DNA from: Falsiroseomonas sp051433195
Lineage (GTDB): Bacteria > Pseudomonadota > Alphaproteobacteria > Acetobacterales > Acetobacteraceae
Assembly: GCF_051433195.1 (NCBI RefSeq)
Contig: NZ_JBHMFT010000007.1
Span: forward strand, 1-64,000
DNA length: 64,000 nucleotides
Reading direction: 5' to 3'
Shown piece by piece: positions 16,084 to 24,631 of the stretch. Within the stretch, counting starts at the first letter, position 1; each line of letters starts with the position of its first letter. Made by a program: the position numbers and the translations under genes. Under the pieces are notes generated by a model. The model did not search any database and was not told where the DNA came from. It was given only the letters and a program-made list of their open reading frames with translations.

Positions 16084-17538
16084 TCAGGCCGTTCCAGCTG
16101 ACCGGGACAGGTGGCGTTCTGCAATCATTCCCGTCGGGTAGAGCCGCCCGCCCGACTCCGCCCGCATCGCCTCCAACACGAAGCCGCGCGGCAATTCCAG
16201 GCGCTCGGCCAGCGGCGCCGCGTCGCGGGCCGCATCCCAGGCGGCGGCGAGCGGACGCCCCTCGCAGCCCTCGGTGCCCAGGCCGAGAAGATGCAGCACG
16301 GTGGGCGCGATGTCGGTCAGGTCGGCCGGCGCCTCCGCCACCGCGCCGCGGCGGAAGCCGCCGCCCTGCATCACCAGAACCGTCGCCAGTTCCGCCCGGT
16401 GCAGCCCGCCATGCATGCCGCCGCCTTCCGGCACGTCCGGCGCATCGAAGGGCGCATGTCCGGGCAGGCCCCATTCATCGGCCTCCGCATGGCCGGCAAA
16501 GGTGGCGACGAGGTCTGCGCTGCGGCGATGACCGCTGCCGAGCACGGACAGCGCCATGGCCTGGCCCGCCGGCAGGATGGCCGGATCGCGCGCCAGCAAC
16601 GGCCCGGCCCAGGCCTGCGTCGCCAGGAAATCCGCCACCTGCGGCGCCAGCGCAGGATTACGGAACCACAGCCCGGGCGCGGCGGCCGGCGCCACCACCA
16701 CATCGACATCCGGCGCCAGGCCATCGCCGGCGCGGAAGCCGGCGCGGCGCAATTCGGCGGCCAGGGACATCTTGCCACGGCCGGTGACATGGCCGTGGTC
16801 GGACAGCACGATGAGGCCGATCTCCGCCGCATCCGGCTGGGCATCCCGCCACGCGACCACCTGGCCCACCACGGCATCCGCGGCCCGCAGCCCCTGCTGT
16901 GCCGCCGGGGATCGCAGGCCGCCCCAGTGGAACGCAATATCCGGCTCCGACAGCCAGAGCAGCGCCACATCGGGCCGCAGCTTTGGCAGCACGTGTTCCA
17001 GCAGCACCCGCCCGGCATGGGCGATGCGGCCCAGGTTCGGCACGGCATGCGGTGGGGTCTCGCCCACCTCGGCCCGCACCAGCGCGGCGGTCGCGCCCTC
17101 GGTATCCTCCACATTCCAGCGGAAGCCGCCGAGCCTCTCCGCCGCCGGATGCAGCAGCCGCGCGGCGCCCGCGGTGCCGGCGCTGACCAGGGCGAAGCTG
17201 CGCCCCGCCTCGGCCAGGCGCTCGCCCAGGCTCGGGCGTTCCAGCGGGCTTTCGGCACCCTGCGCCAGGGCCAGCACATCGGCCACCAGCTTGGTCCGCA
17301 ACAGCCGGCCAGGTGCCACGGCGGCATCGAACAGCGTGTTGGCGACCATGCCATGCCCGCCCGGCCGGCACCCGGTTATCAGGGAGGGCGTCGCCACCCG
17401 CGTCTCGCTCGGGAAGACGCTGCGGGCATTGGCGAAGCGCGTGCCGGCGGTGGCGAGCGCGGCCAGGTGCGGCGTGGCCTGCGCCGAGACCATGTCCGGG
17501 CGCAGCCCGTCGAGGGCGATCAGGACGAAACGGGGCAT
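16084..17538 (-). CDS. Alkaline-phosphatase-superfamily phosphodiesterase/pyrophosphatase
   Basis: A 484-residue hydrolase of the nucleotide pyrophosphatase/phosphodiesterase branch. The first metal aspartate is Asp10 (LIALDGLRPDM), the probable nucleophile is Thr46 in VFPSETRVATPSLITG, and further metal ligands lie in SEPDIAFHWGG, LSDHGHVTGRGKMS and GGMHGGLHRAEL. No signal peptide is present, so a cytoplasmic site is likely, which would suit a substrate imported by the ABC system. It is the last gene of the ABC operon, 19 bp after the second permease gene. Phosphodiesters and phosphonate esters are both possible substrates. Confidence 0.88.
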   Translation of the reverse strand: MPRFVLIALDGLRPDMVSAQATPHLAALATAGTRFANARSVFPSETRVATPSLITGCRPGGHGMVANTLFDAAVAPGRLLRTKLVADVLALAQGAESPLERPSLGERLAEAGRSFALVSAGTAGAARLLHPAAERLGGFRWNVEDTEGATAALVRAEVGETPPHAVPNLGRIAHAGRVLLEHVLPKLRPDVALLWLSEPDIAFHWGGLRSPAAQQGLRAADAVVGQVVAWRDAQPDAAEIGLIVLSDHGHVTGRGKMSLAAELRRAGFRAGDGLAPDVDVVVAPAAAPGLWFRNPALAPQVADFLATQAWAGPLLARDPAILPAGQAMALSVLGSGHRRSADLVATFAGHAEADEWGLPGHAPFDAPDVPEGGGMHGGLHRAELATVLVMQGGGFRRGAVAEAPADLTDIAPTVLHLLGLGTEGCEGRPLAAAWDAARDAAPLAERLELPRGFVLEAMRAESGGRLYPTGMIAERHLSRSAGTA

Positions 17539-17557
17539 CCGGTCGAAGTCTCCCTGC

Positions 17558-18439
17558 TCAGCGCAACGTCGGGTCCAGGCGGTCGCGCAGCCAGTCGCCG
17601 ATCAGGGAGACGGAAAGCGTCGTCAGGATGATGGTGAAGGCCGGTGCCAGCAGGATCCAGGGCGCCCGCGTCAGGTATTCGCGGCCATAGCCCACCATGG
17701 ACCCCAGCGAGGTCTCCGGCGGCTGCACGCCGAGGCCGAGGAAGGACAGGCCGGATTCCAGCAGGATGATCTCGGGGAAGGCGAGCGTCATGGAGACGAT
17801 GAGCGTGGAGGCGATGTTCGGCAGCACGTGCCGGCCGTAGATGCGCCAGGGCGAGGCACCGAGCTGCCGCACCGCCGCGGCATAGCCCTGCGCGCCGGCG
17901 CTGATGGCAAGCCCGCGGGCGATGCGGGCATAGCGTTCCCAGGCGTGGAAGCCGAGCAGGCAGATGAACAGCACCATCGAATTGCCGAAGAAGGCCAGCA
18001 CCGACAGCGCCAGGATCAGGAAGGGCAGGCTGGCCGAGAAATCCACCAGCGCCAGCACCACCTGTTCGACGAAGCCGCGGAAATGCGCGGCCAGGAAGCC
18101 GAGCGTGGTGCCGACGACAGCGCCGATGATGGTGGCACCGAAGGCGATCAGCAGGCTCATCCGGATCGAATAGATCAGCCGCGCCAGCACATCCCGCCCC
18201 AGCTCATCCGTGCCCAGCGGATGCAGCCAGGTGCCGCCCATGAAGACCGGCGGCGACAGGCGGTTGCGCAGGTCGAGCGCGGTGTAGCCATAGGGGCTGA
18301 TGACGTCGGCCAGCACGGCGATGACCAGCATGGCGGCCAGCCAGGCCAGGCCGAACAGCACCATCGGCGGCGGCAGCGGCCGTGCCCGCTTCGGCGGCGC
18401 GGTGGCGAGCGAGGTCGCGGGGGCGGTGATGTCGGACAT
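17558..18439 (-). CDS. ABC importer permease, DppC/OppC type
   Basis: A 293-residue permease with an N-terminal helix (VLFGLAWLAAMLVIAVLADV) and the DppC-like signature HPLGTDELGRDVLARLIY. The coupling-helix EAA motif reads AAVRQLGASPWRIYGRHVLP, and the C-terminal helices include LLESGLSFLGLGVQPPETSLG. With the DppB-like partner it forms the membrane channel of a peptide/nickel/opine-class importer. The ATG at 18439 lies two bases after the stop of the partner gene. The longer open frame upstream is antisense noise over that partner gene. Confidence 0.94.
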   Translation of the reverse strand: MSDITAPATSLATAPPKRARPLPPPMVLFGLAWLAAMLVIAVLADVISPYGYTALDLRNRLSPPVFMGGTWLHPLGTDELGRDVLARLIYSIRMSLLIAFGATIIGAVVGTTLGFLAAHFRGFVEQVVLALVDFSASLPFLILALSVLAFFGNSMVLFICLLGFHAWERYARIARGLAISAGAQGYAAAVRQLGASPWRIYGRHVLPNIASTLIVSMTLAFPEIILLESGLSFLGLGVQPPETSLGSMVGYGREYLTRAPWILLAPAFTIILTTLSVSLIGDWLRDRLDPTLR

Positions 18440-18441
18440 GG

Positions 18442-19383
18442 TCAGGCGACCCCCGCCGCGCGCTTCGGCTGGTTGCGCAGCCGCGGGTCGAGCAGCCCGT
18501 ACAGCAGGTCCACCACCAGGTTGGCCGTGACCATGGTGGCGGCGACCAGCAGCAGGATGCACTGCACCACGGCGAGGTCCCGGTTCGCCACGGCGACCAC
18601 CAGCAGCCGCCCGACCCCGGGCCAGGAAAACACGCTTTCCACCACCACCGCGCCGGCGATCAGGCTGCCGACCATGAAGCCCACGATGGTGACGGTGGGG
18701 ATGGCGGCATTTGGCAGCGCATGGCCCCAGACCACCGCGCGCCACGGCACGCCCTTGGCCGAGGCCGTGCGGATATAGGGCTGGCCCAGCACCTCCAGCA
18801 TCGCGCTGCGGGTGAAGCGCGCCAGGACCGCGGCACCGCCGACGCCCATGGTGATGATGGGCAGGATCGCATGCCGCCAGCTTTCCTGCCCGCCCGATGG
18901 CAGCCAGCCAAGCTGCACCGCGAAGACCAGCACCAGCAGCAGGCCCAGCACGAAGGACGGCACGGTGAAGCCGGCGACGGCCAGCATCATCACCGCCCGG
19001 TCGATGAAGGAATTGCGGTGCAGCGCCGCGGTGATGCCGGCGGGAATGCCGAGCCCGAGCTTGATGACCAGCGCCGGGATGGTCAGGGCCAGCGTCGCCG
19101 GAATGCGCTCCGCCACCAGCACGATGGCGTCGCGCCCGTCGCGCATGGAACGCCCGAGGTCGCCCTGGAAGATGGCGCCGAAGTAGTGGAAGTATTGCAG
19201 CCAGACCGGCTGGTCGAGGCCCCAGGCGGCGCGAAACGCATCCACCGCTTCCGGCGGCGCGTCGGCGCCCATGATGATCTGCGCCGGATCGCCGGACAGG
19301 CGCAGCACGACGAAGGCGAAGGTCACCACCATGACGATGGTGACGGTGGCGCGCAGCAGGCGGCCGGCAAGGAAACGCATCAT
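18442..19383 (-). CDS. ABC importer permease, DppB/OppB type
   Basis: A 313-residue permease with the DppB signature: the N-terminal helix MMRFLAGRLLRATVTIVMVV, a long periplasmic loop with GDLGRSMRDGRD, and the EAA motif region YIRTASAKGVPWRAVVWGHA. It ends with LYGLLDPRLRNQPKRA, typical of the subfamily. The start is placed at the first of two adjacent ATG codons (19383), one base after the stop of the ATPase gene. It pairs with the DppC-like permease and the two ATPases encoded upstream. Confidence 0.94.
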   Translation of the reverse strand: MMRFLAGRLLRATVTIVMVVTFAFVVLRLSGDPAQIIMGADAPPEAVDAFRAAWGLDQPVWLQYFHYFGAIFQGDLGRSMRDGRDAIVLVAERIPATLALTIPALVIKLGLGIPAGITAALHRNSFIDRAVMMLAVAGFTVPSFVLGLLLVLVFAVQLGWLPSGGQESWRHAILPIITMGVGGAAVLARFTRSAMLEVLGQPYIRTASAKGVPWRAVVWGHALPNAAIPTVTIVGFMVGSLIAGAVVVESVFSWPGVGRLLVVAVANRDLAVVQCILLLVAATMVTANLVVDLLYGLLDPRLRNQPKRAAGVA

Positions 19384-19384
19384 C

Positions 19385-20395
19385 TCAGGCAGCCTCTCGC
19401 ATCGGGCCGAGGCCGGGCGCGACCTCGCCCTGCGCCACGTGGCAGGCGACCAGCCGGCCATCGACGGGACGCGGCTTCAGCACGGGGGTCTCGCGGGCAC
19501 ACATCGCGGTGGCGACGGCGCAGCGCGGATGGAAGGCGCAGCCTCGGGGGCGGTCCGCCGGGTTCGGCGGGTCCCCCTGCAGCACGATGCCGCGCCCGAC
19601 CTTGCCCGGATGCGGGATGGCGGAGACCAGCGCCTGGGCATAGGGGTGCGCCGGGTCGCGCAGCACCGCGTCGGGCTCGCCTTCCTCCACGATGCGGCCG
19701 AGATACATCACGGCGACGCGGTGGCTCACCTGCCGCACCGCGCGCAGATCGTGGCTGATGAACAGGATGCCGAGGCCGAGGCGGTCCTGGATCTCCACCA
19801 ACAGGTTCATGACCTGCGCCTGGATGGAAACGTCCAATGCGCTGATCGGCTCGTCGCAGACCAGCATCGCCGGGTCGGTGGCCAGCGCACGCGCCAGCAC
19901 GGCGCGCTGGCGCTGGCCGCCGGACAACTCGTGCGGATAACGCGCTGCCTGGTCCGGCCGCAGGCCGACGCTGCGCAGCAACTCCGCCGCGCGGGCGGTG
20001 CGGTCGGCCTTGCCGCCGATGTCGTGGATCTCCAGCGGTTCCGCCACCTGCGCGCCGATCGTCAGGCGTCGGTCCAGCGCGCCGAGCGGGTCCTGGAACA
20101 CCATCTGCATGCGGGCGCGCAGGCGGCGCCAGGGCTGCGTGTCGGGTGCCGGCATCGGCCTTCCCTCGAAGGCGACGCTGCCGGCATCAGGGCTTTCGAG
20201 ACCCAGCACCAGGCGGCCCGTGGTCGATTTGCCGCAGCCGGATTCGCCGACGAGGCCGAGCGTGCGGCCGCGTTCGAGCTTCAGCGAGACGCCATCGACG
20301 GCGCGCACCTCCACCGTGCGGCCCATCAGGCCACGGCGCATGGCGTAGCGGCGCGTGATGCCCTCCGCCACCAGCAACTCCGCATCCTGCCTCAT
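19385..20395 (-). CDS. ABC importer ATPase, DppF/OppF type
   Basis: A 336-residue ATP-binding subunit. Walker A is GLVGESGCGKSTTGR (about residues 48-62), the Q loop is MVFQDPLGALDRR, the signature is ELSGGQRQRAVLARALA, Walker B is AMLVCDEPISALDVS and the switch histidine is in FISHDLRAVRQ. The C-terminal oligopeptide-type extension with cysteines (GCAFHPRCAVATAMC) probably binds an iron-sulfur cluster as in related Dpp ATPases. Its ATG overlaps the upstream ATPase stop by four bases. Confidence 0.95.
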   Translation of the reverse strand: MRQDAELLVAEGITRRYAMRRGLMGRTVEVRAVDGVSLKLERGRTLGLVGESGCGKSTTGRLVLGLESPDAGSVAFEGRPMPAPDTQPWRRLRARMQMVFQDPLGALDRRLTIGAQVAEPLEIHDIGGKADRTARAAELLRSVGLRPDQAARYPHELSGGQRQRAVLARALATDPAMLVCDEPISALDVSIQAQVMNLLVEIQDRLGLGILFISHDLRAVRQVSHRVAVMYLGRIVEEGEPDAVLRDPAHPYAQALVSAIPHPGKVGRGIVLQGDPPNPADRPRGCAFHPRCAVATAMCARETPVLKPRPVDGRLVACHVAQGEVAPGLGPMREAA

Positions 20396-21375
20396 GCGTA
20401 GACCACCTGGGCATGGCTGGCCGGCAGCGTGGCGCGGATGCAGGCGGCGCGGTGCTGGCGCGCGATGCCGACCTGGTCGGGCACGCCGGCGTCGCAGGCG
20501 CCGACATGCATCGGGCAGCGCGGCGCGAAGGCGCAGCCGGGCGGCATCGCCCAGGGCTCCGGCACGCCGCCCGGAATCGCGGCCAGTTTCCGCCGCGGGC
20601 CATCCAGCGGCGGCAGCGCGCCGATCAGGCCGCGCGTATAGGGATGCGCCGGCGCCTCGAACAGCCGCGCGCTCGGCGCCTGTTCGACGATGCGGCCGGC
20701 ATACATGACGCAGACGCGCTCGCAGCTATCCGCGACCACGCCGAGGTCGTGCGAGATCAGCACCAGCGCCATCCCCGTCTCCCGCCGCAGATCCTGCAGC
20801 AGGGTGAGGATCTGCGCCTGGATGGTGACGTCGAGCGCCGTGGTGGGCTCGTCCGCCACCAGCAATTCGGGCCGGCCCGCCAGCGCAATCGCGATCATCA
20901 CGCGCTGGTTCTGGCCGCCCGAGAGTTCATGCGGCCAGGCATCCAGCCGGCGCGCCGCATCGGGGATACCGACCTGGTCGAGCAGCCGCTTCGCCTCCGC
21001 CCGCGCCTGCGGACCGTCCATGCCGCGATGCAGGCGCAGCGCCTCCGTGATCTGGCGGCCGATGCGGTGCACCGGGTTCAGACTGCTGGCGGGGTCCTGG
21101 AAGATCATGGCGATGCGGCCGCCGCGCACGCGGTCCAGCACCGAAGGCGCAGCGTGCAGCAATTCCTGCCCGTCCAGCTTCACGCTGCCGCCGATGCTGG
21201 CACGGCCCGGCAGCAGGCCGAGGGCGGCGAGCCAGGTGACGGATTTGCCGCAGCCGGATTCACCAACCAGCCCCACGGATTCGCCGCGCGCGACATCGAG
21301 GTCGATGCCGCGCAGCGCCGGCTGCCCATCGAACGAAACCTTCAGGCCCTGCAGCGCGACCAGCGGCGCCGCCAT
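20392..21375 (-). CDS. ABC importer ATPase, DppD/OppD type
   Basis: A 327-residue ATP-binding subunit. Walker A is GLVGESGCGKSVTWLA, the Q loop is MIFQDPASSLNPVHRIG, the signature is ELSGGQNQRVMIAIALA, Walker B is LLVADEPTTALDVTIQ and the switch region is ISHDLGVVADSCERV. The C-terminal extension again has a cysteine cluster (GCAFAPRCPMHVGACD). It forms a heterodimer with the DppF-like ATPase. Its start shares one base with the stop of the first binding-protein gene (TGATG), showing tight coupling. Confidence 0.95.
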   Translation of the reverse strand: MAAPLVALQGLKVSFDGQPALRGIDLDVARGESVGLVGESGCGKSVTWLAALGLLPGRASIGGSVKLDGQELLHAAPSVLDRVRGGRIAMIFQDPASSLNPVHRIGRQITEALRLHRGMDGPQARAEAKRLLDQVGIPDAARRLDAWPHELSGGQNQRVMIAIALAGRPELLVADEPTTALDVTIQAQILTLLQDLRRETGMALVLISHDLGVVADSCERVCVMYAGRIVEQAPSARLFEAPAHPYTRGLIGALPPLDGPRRKLAAIPGGVPEPWAMPPGCAFAPRCPMHVGACDAGVPDQVGIARQHRAACIRATLPASHAQVVYA

Positions 21376-22991
21376 CAGGCGCCCCAGTTCCGGCCACGGA
21401 AATCCATGGAGAAGGATTGCGCGGCGGTCCAGGCGATGTCGCGCCGCTTGGCCGTCAGGTTCACCGACTGGTGCAGCACGGTGTAGGCGGGGTCCTCGCG
21501 CTCCGCGATCTCCAGCAGGCGGCGGAACACCACGCGGCGGCGGGCGCGGTCGGTGCTGGTTTCCAGTTCACCGGACAGGCGACCGAATTCCTCGTTGCGC
21601 CATTCGCCGATCTGCCACTGCTGGCCCTGCGGCCCGTGCTGCGACGTGATGGAGGCGGTGGGATCGTTGAAGCTGGCGCTGTTCGACCAGTCCCGCACGC
21701 CGCGCTGGCCTTCGCGCGACAGCACCTGCGGGAAGTTCTCCCGCATCTCGATCTGCACGTTCAGCCCGACCTGGCGCCAGCCCTCGACCAGGATCTGCGC
21801 GGTGGGCGTCTGGTTGGTGTAGTAGTTGTTCAGCAGGCGATACGGGATCGGCTCGCCGCGGTAATTGGCCTCGCGCAGCAGGCGGCGCGCCTCGGCGAGG
21901 TCGAACTTCGGCGCGGCCCAGTCGTCGTGGAACATCTCGCCATAGAAGGGAAATTGCAGCCCCTTCGGCACCGGCGCGCGGCCGTCCCACAGCGCGGCCG
22001 TGATGGCGTCGCGGTCGATGCTGTGGGTGAAGGCGCGGCGCACCAGCGGGTTCGCCAGCACCGGGTGGTTCTTGTCGAACACCGTCAGGCGGTGGTTCAT
22101 GATCGGGCCGCCGACCACCTGGTGGCGCGGGTTGCGCTCCACCGTCGCGATCTGGTCGGGCGGCATGTCGCAGGCGAAATCCGCCTCGCCGGACAGCAGC
22201 ATGTTGATGCGCGACGCCACCTCCGGCACTTCCATGAAGCGCAGCCGCGCGATCGGCGGGCGGCCACCCCAGTAGTCGTCGAAGGCTTCCAGCGTCAGCG
22301 ACTGGTCGGGGCGGAACTCGGCGATGCGGTACGGCCCGGTGCCGATCGGGCGGCGCGCCCAGTCGAGCCAGGAGGCCGATTTCTCGAAGGCGTCACGCGA
22401 CAGGATCATGCCAACATTGCGGCTGATGCGGCCTTCCAGCGTGACGTCCGGCACCTTGTTCACGAAGCGCACCGTGTGGCTGTCCACGATCTCGATGCGC
22501 TCGAAGGCGGGATAGGTGCGGCGCGCGACGGCGAGGACCTCCGGCGGCGGGGTGCGGCCCTGGGTCTGGCCCGGGATCACGGCGAACAGGTTGCGCGCCT
22601 GCTCCACCGTCATGCCCCAGCCCATGCGCTCCGCGCTGAAGGAGAATGCGACATCCTCCGCAGTCATGGTGCGGCCATCGTGGAAGCGCACGCCGCGGCG
22701 CAGCGAAAGCTCCACCGTGCGGTCGTCGATGCGGCGCCAGGATTCCGCCAGCGCCGGCTTCAGCCCGAGGTCACCGGTCCAGCTCTGCTCGATCAGCGTC
22801 TCGGCATAGCTGTGCCAGGTGCGCGTGCCGACGTTGGACTGCTCGCGCAGCGTCTCCAGCGTGTTGGTGTTGGCGATCTTCTGCACCGCGATGGTGATGG
22901 TCGGGCGCTGGTCGGACTGCGCCAGCGCGGGCATGGCCAGCAGGCCCGGTGCAAGGAGGCCGGGTGCGAGAAGGAAGCTGCGGCGATGCAT
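21375..22991 (-). CDS. ABC importer substrate-binding protein, copy 1
   Basis: A 538-residue family 5 (peptide/opine/nickel) binding protein. The signal peptide has twin arginines and an internal near-repeat (LLAPGLLAPGLLAMPALAQS) with likely cleavage after ALAQ. The mature part has the family landmarks WRRIDDRTVELSLRRGVRFH, MTAEDVAFSF and GTGPYRIAEFRPDQSL, and ends FRGRNWGA. It is a close paralogue of the next gene (same N-terminal IAVQKxxNxNTLExLREQSN pattern and the same C-terminus), so a tandem duplication is evident. Ligand unknown; the hydrolases at the operon ends hint at a phosphate, phosphonate or sulfate ester rather than a plain peptide. Confidence 0.94.
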   Translation of the reverse strand: MHRRSFLLAPGLLAPGLLAMPALAQSDQRPTITIAVQKIANTNTLETLREQSNVGTRTWHSYAETLIEQSWTGDLGLKPALAESWRRIDDRTVELSLRRGVRFHDGRTMTAEDVAFSFSAERMGWGMTVEQARNLFAVIPGQTQGRTPPPEVLAVARRTYPAFERIEIVDSHTVRFVNKVPDVTLEGRISRNVGMILSRDAFEKSASWLDWARRPIGTGPYRIAEFRPDQSLTLEAFDDYWGGRPPIARLRFMEVPEVASRINMLLSGEADFACDMPPDQIATVERNPRHQVVGGPIMNHRLTVFDKNHPVLANPLVRRAFTHSIDRDAITAALWDGRAPVPKGLQFPFYGEMFHDDWAAPKFDLAEARRLLREANYRGEPIPYRLLNNYYTNQTPTAQILVEGWRQVGLNVQIEMRENFPQVLSREGQRGVRDWSNSASFNDPTASITSQHGPQGQQWQIGEWRNEEFGRLSGELETSTDRARRRVVFRRLLEIAEREDPAYTVLHQSVNLTAKRRDIAWTAAQSFSMDFRGRNWGA

Positions 22992-22994
22992 GGT

Positions 22995-24620
22995 TCAGGC
23001 CCCCCAGTTGCTGCCGCGGAAATCCATCGCGAAGGCGGGGCTCGCCTTCCAGCGGATGTCGCGGCGCTTGGCGGTGAAGGTCGCGTTCTGGTGAATCACG
23101 GTGTAGGCGGGGTCCTCGCGTTCGGTGATCTCCAGCATGCGGCGGAATATGGCGCGACGGCGTGGGCGGTCCGTGCTGGTCTCAAGCTCCACGGACAGGC
23201 GGTTCATCTCCTCGTTCGTCCACTCGCCGACCTGCTGCTGCTGGCCGTTCGGGCCGTGCTGGTTGACGATGGAGGAGACCGGATCGTTGAACGGCGCGCT
23301 GTTGGACCAGTCGCGGATGGCGCGCGTCGGGCTGCGCTCCAGGATCTGCGACCAGTTCTCCTTCATCTCGATCTGCACGTTCAGGCCGACCTGGCGCCAC
23401 ATCTCGACCAGCACCTGCGCCGTGGCGTTCTGGTTGGTGTAGTAGTTGTTCAGCAGGCGATAGGGGATCGGCTCGCCGCGGTAGTTCGACTCCCGCAGCA
23501 GGCGGCGCGCCAGGGCCGGGTCGTAGGCGGGCACGGACCAGTCGGCGTGGAACATCTCGTCGTAGTAGGGCCATTGCAGGCCCTTCGGCACTTCGGTGCG
23601 GCCGGCCCACAGGCTGTCCACGATCGCCTGGCGATCCATCGCATGCGTGATGGCGCGGCGCACGCGCGCATCGCGCAGCGCGGGGAAGGTCTTGTCGAAG
23701 CAGATCAGGCGGTGGTTGAGGATGGTGCCGCCCTGCACCTCGAAGGCGCGGTTGGCCTCGATGCCCGGGATCTGGTCCGGCGGCAGGTCGCAGGCGAATT
23801 GGTATTCGCCGGACAGCAGGCCGTTGATGCGGGAAGAGACTTCCGGCACCTCGACGAAGCGGATCTGCCGCAACGGCGGGCGACCGCCCCAGTAGGCGTC
23901 ATGCGCCACCAGCGTCAGCGACACGTCCGGCCGGTATTCCGCCACCATGTACGGGCCGGTGGTCACCGGCTTGCGCGCCCAGTCCAGCCAGGTCGCCGAT
24001 TCCTCGAAGCCGCGGCGGCTCATGATCTCGCTGCCGTAGCGCGAAAGCCGGCCTTCCAGCGTCACATCCGGCGTCGCGTTGTGGAAGCGCACCGTGTACT
24101 TGTCGACCGCCTCCACACGCTCCAGCGCCGGCCAGGACCGGCGGGCGACGGCGGGAACTTCCGGCGGCAATTCCTTGCCGGCCCGCGGCGCCGGCATGCC
24201 TTCGCCGATCGGGATGGTGCGGCCCTGCGCGGTGGCCAGCGTGGTGCCGAACATGCGGTCGCGGGAGAAGGAGAACACCACGTCCTCCGCCGTCATCTCG
24301 TCCCCGTTGTGGAAACGCACGCCGGGCCGCAGCTTCAGTTCAACCACCTGGTCCGAGATGCGGCGCCATTCCGTGGCGAGCCCCGGCACGGCACCGAGCT
24401 GGCCGAGCCAGTCGCGGCTGATCAGCCCTTCCCACAGGGAGGAGAAGAACACGCGCTCGCCGACGTTCGATTGCTCGCGCAGCACTTCCAGCGTGTTGCT
24501 GTTCACCACCTTCTGCACGGCGATGGTGATGGAGGGGCGGTTGTCGGCCTGCGCGACGGCGAAGCGCGGCAGGGCCAGCGCTGCGGGCGTGGCGAGGATC
24601 AGGCGGCGGGAGATCTGCAT
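22995..24620 (-). CDS. ABC importer substrate-binding protein, copy 2
   Basis: A 541-residue family 5 binding protein and paralogue of copy 1. The leader MQISRRLILATPAALALPR with SRRLIL looks Tat-compatible; cleavage is likely after FAVAQA. The landmarks are shared with copy 1 (MTAEDVVFSFSRDRM, TTGPYMVAEYRPDVSLTL, IPYRLLNNYYTNQ) and it ends FRGSNWGA. The start is the ATG at 24620; the frame upstream runs antisense through the sulfatase gene and is not part of it. Copies 1 and 2 are separated by three bases, so both are made from one message. Two receptors on one transporter would widen the substrate range. Confidence 0.94.
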   Translation of the reverse strand: MQISRRLILATPAALALPRFAVAQADNRPSITIAVQKVVNSNTLEVLREQSNVGERVFFSSLWEGLISRDWLGQLGAVPGLATEWRRISDQVVELKLRPGVRFHNGDEMTAEDVVFSFSRDRMFGTTLATAQGRTIPIGEGMPAPRAGKELPPEVPAVARRSWPALERVEAVDKYTVRFHNATPDVTLEGRLSRYGSEIMSRRGFEESATWLDWARKPVTTGPYMVAEYRPDVSLTLVAHDAYWGGRPPLRQIRFVEVPEVSSRINGLLSGEYQFACDLPPDQIPGIEANRAFEVQGGTILNHRLICFDKTFPALRDARVRRAITHAMDRQAIVDSLWAGRTEVPKGLQWPYYDEMFHADWSVPAYDPALARRLLRESNYRGEPIPYRLLNNYYTNQNATAQVLVEMWRQVGLNVQIEMKENWSQILERSPTRAIRDWSNSAPFNDPVSSIVNQHGPNGQQQQVGEWTNEEMNRLSVELETSTDRPRRRAIFRRMLEITEREDPAYTVIHQNATFTAKRRDIRWKASPAFAMDFRGSNWGA

Positions 24621-24631
24621 GGCATGGCTCC

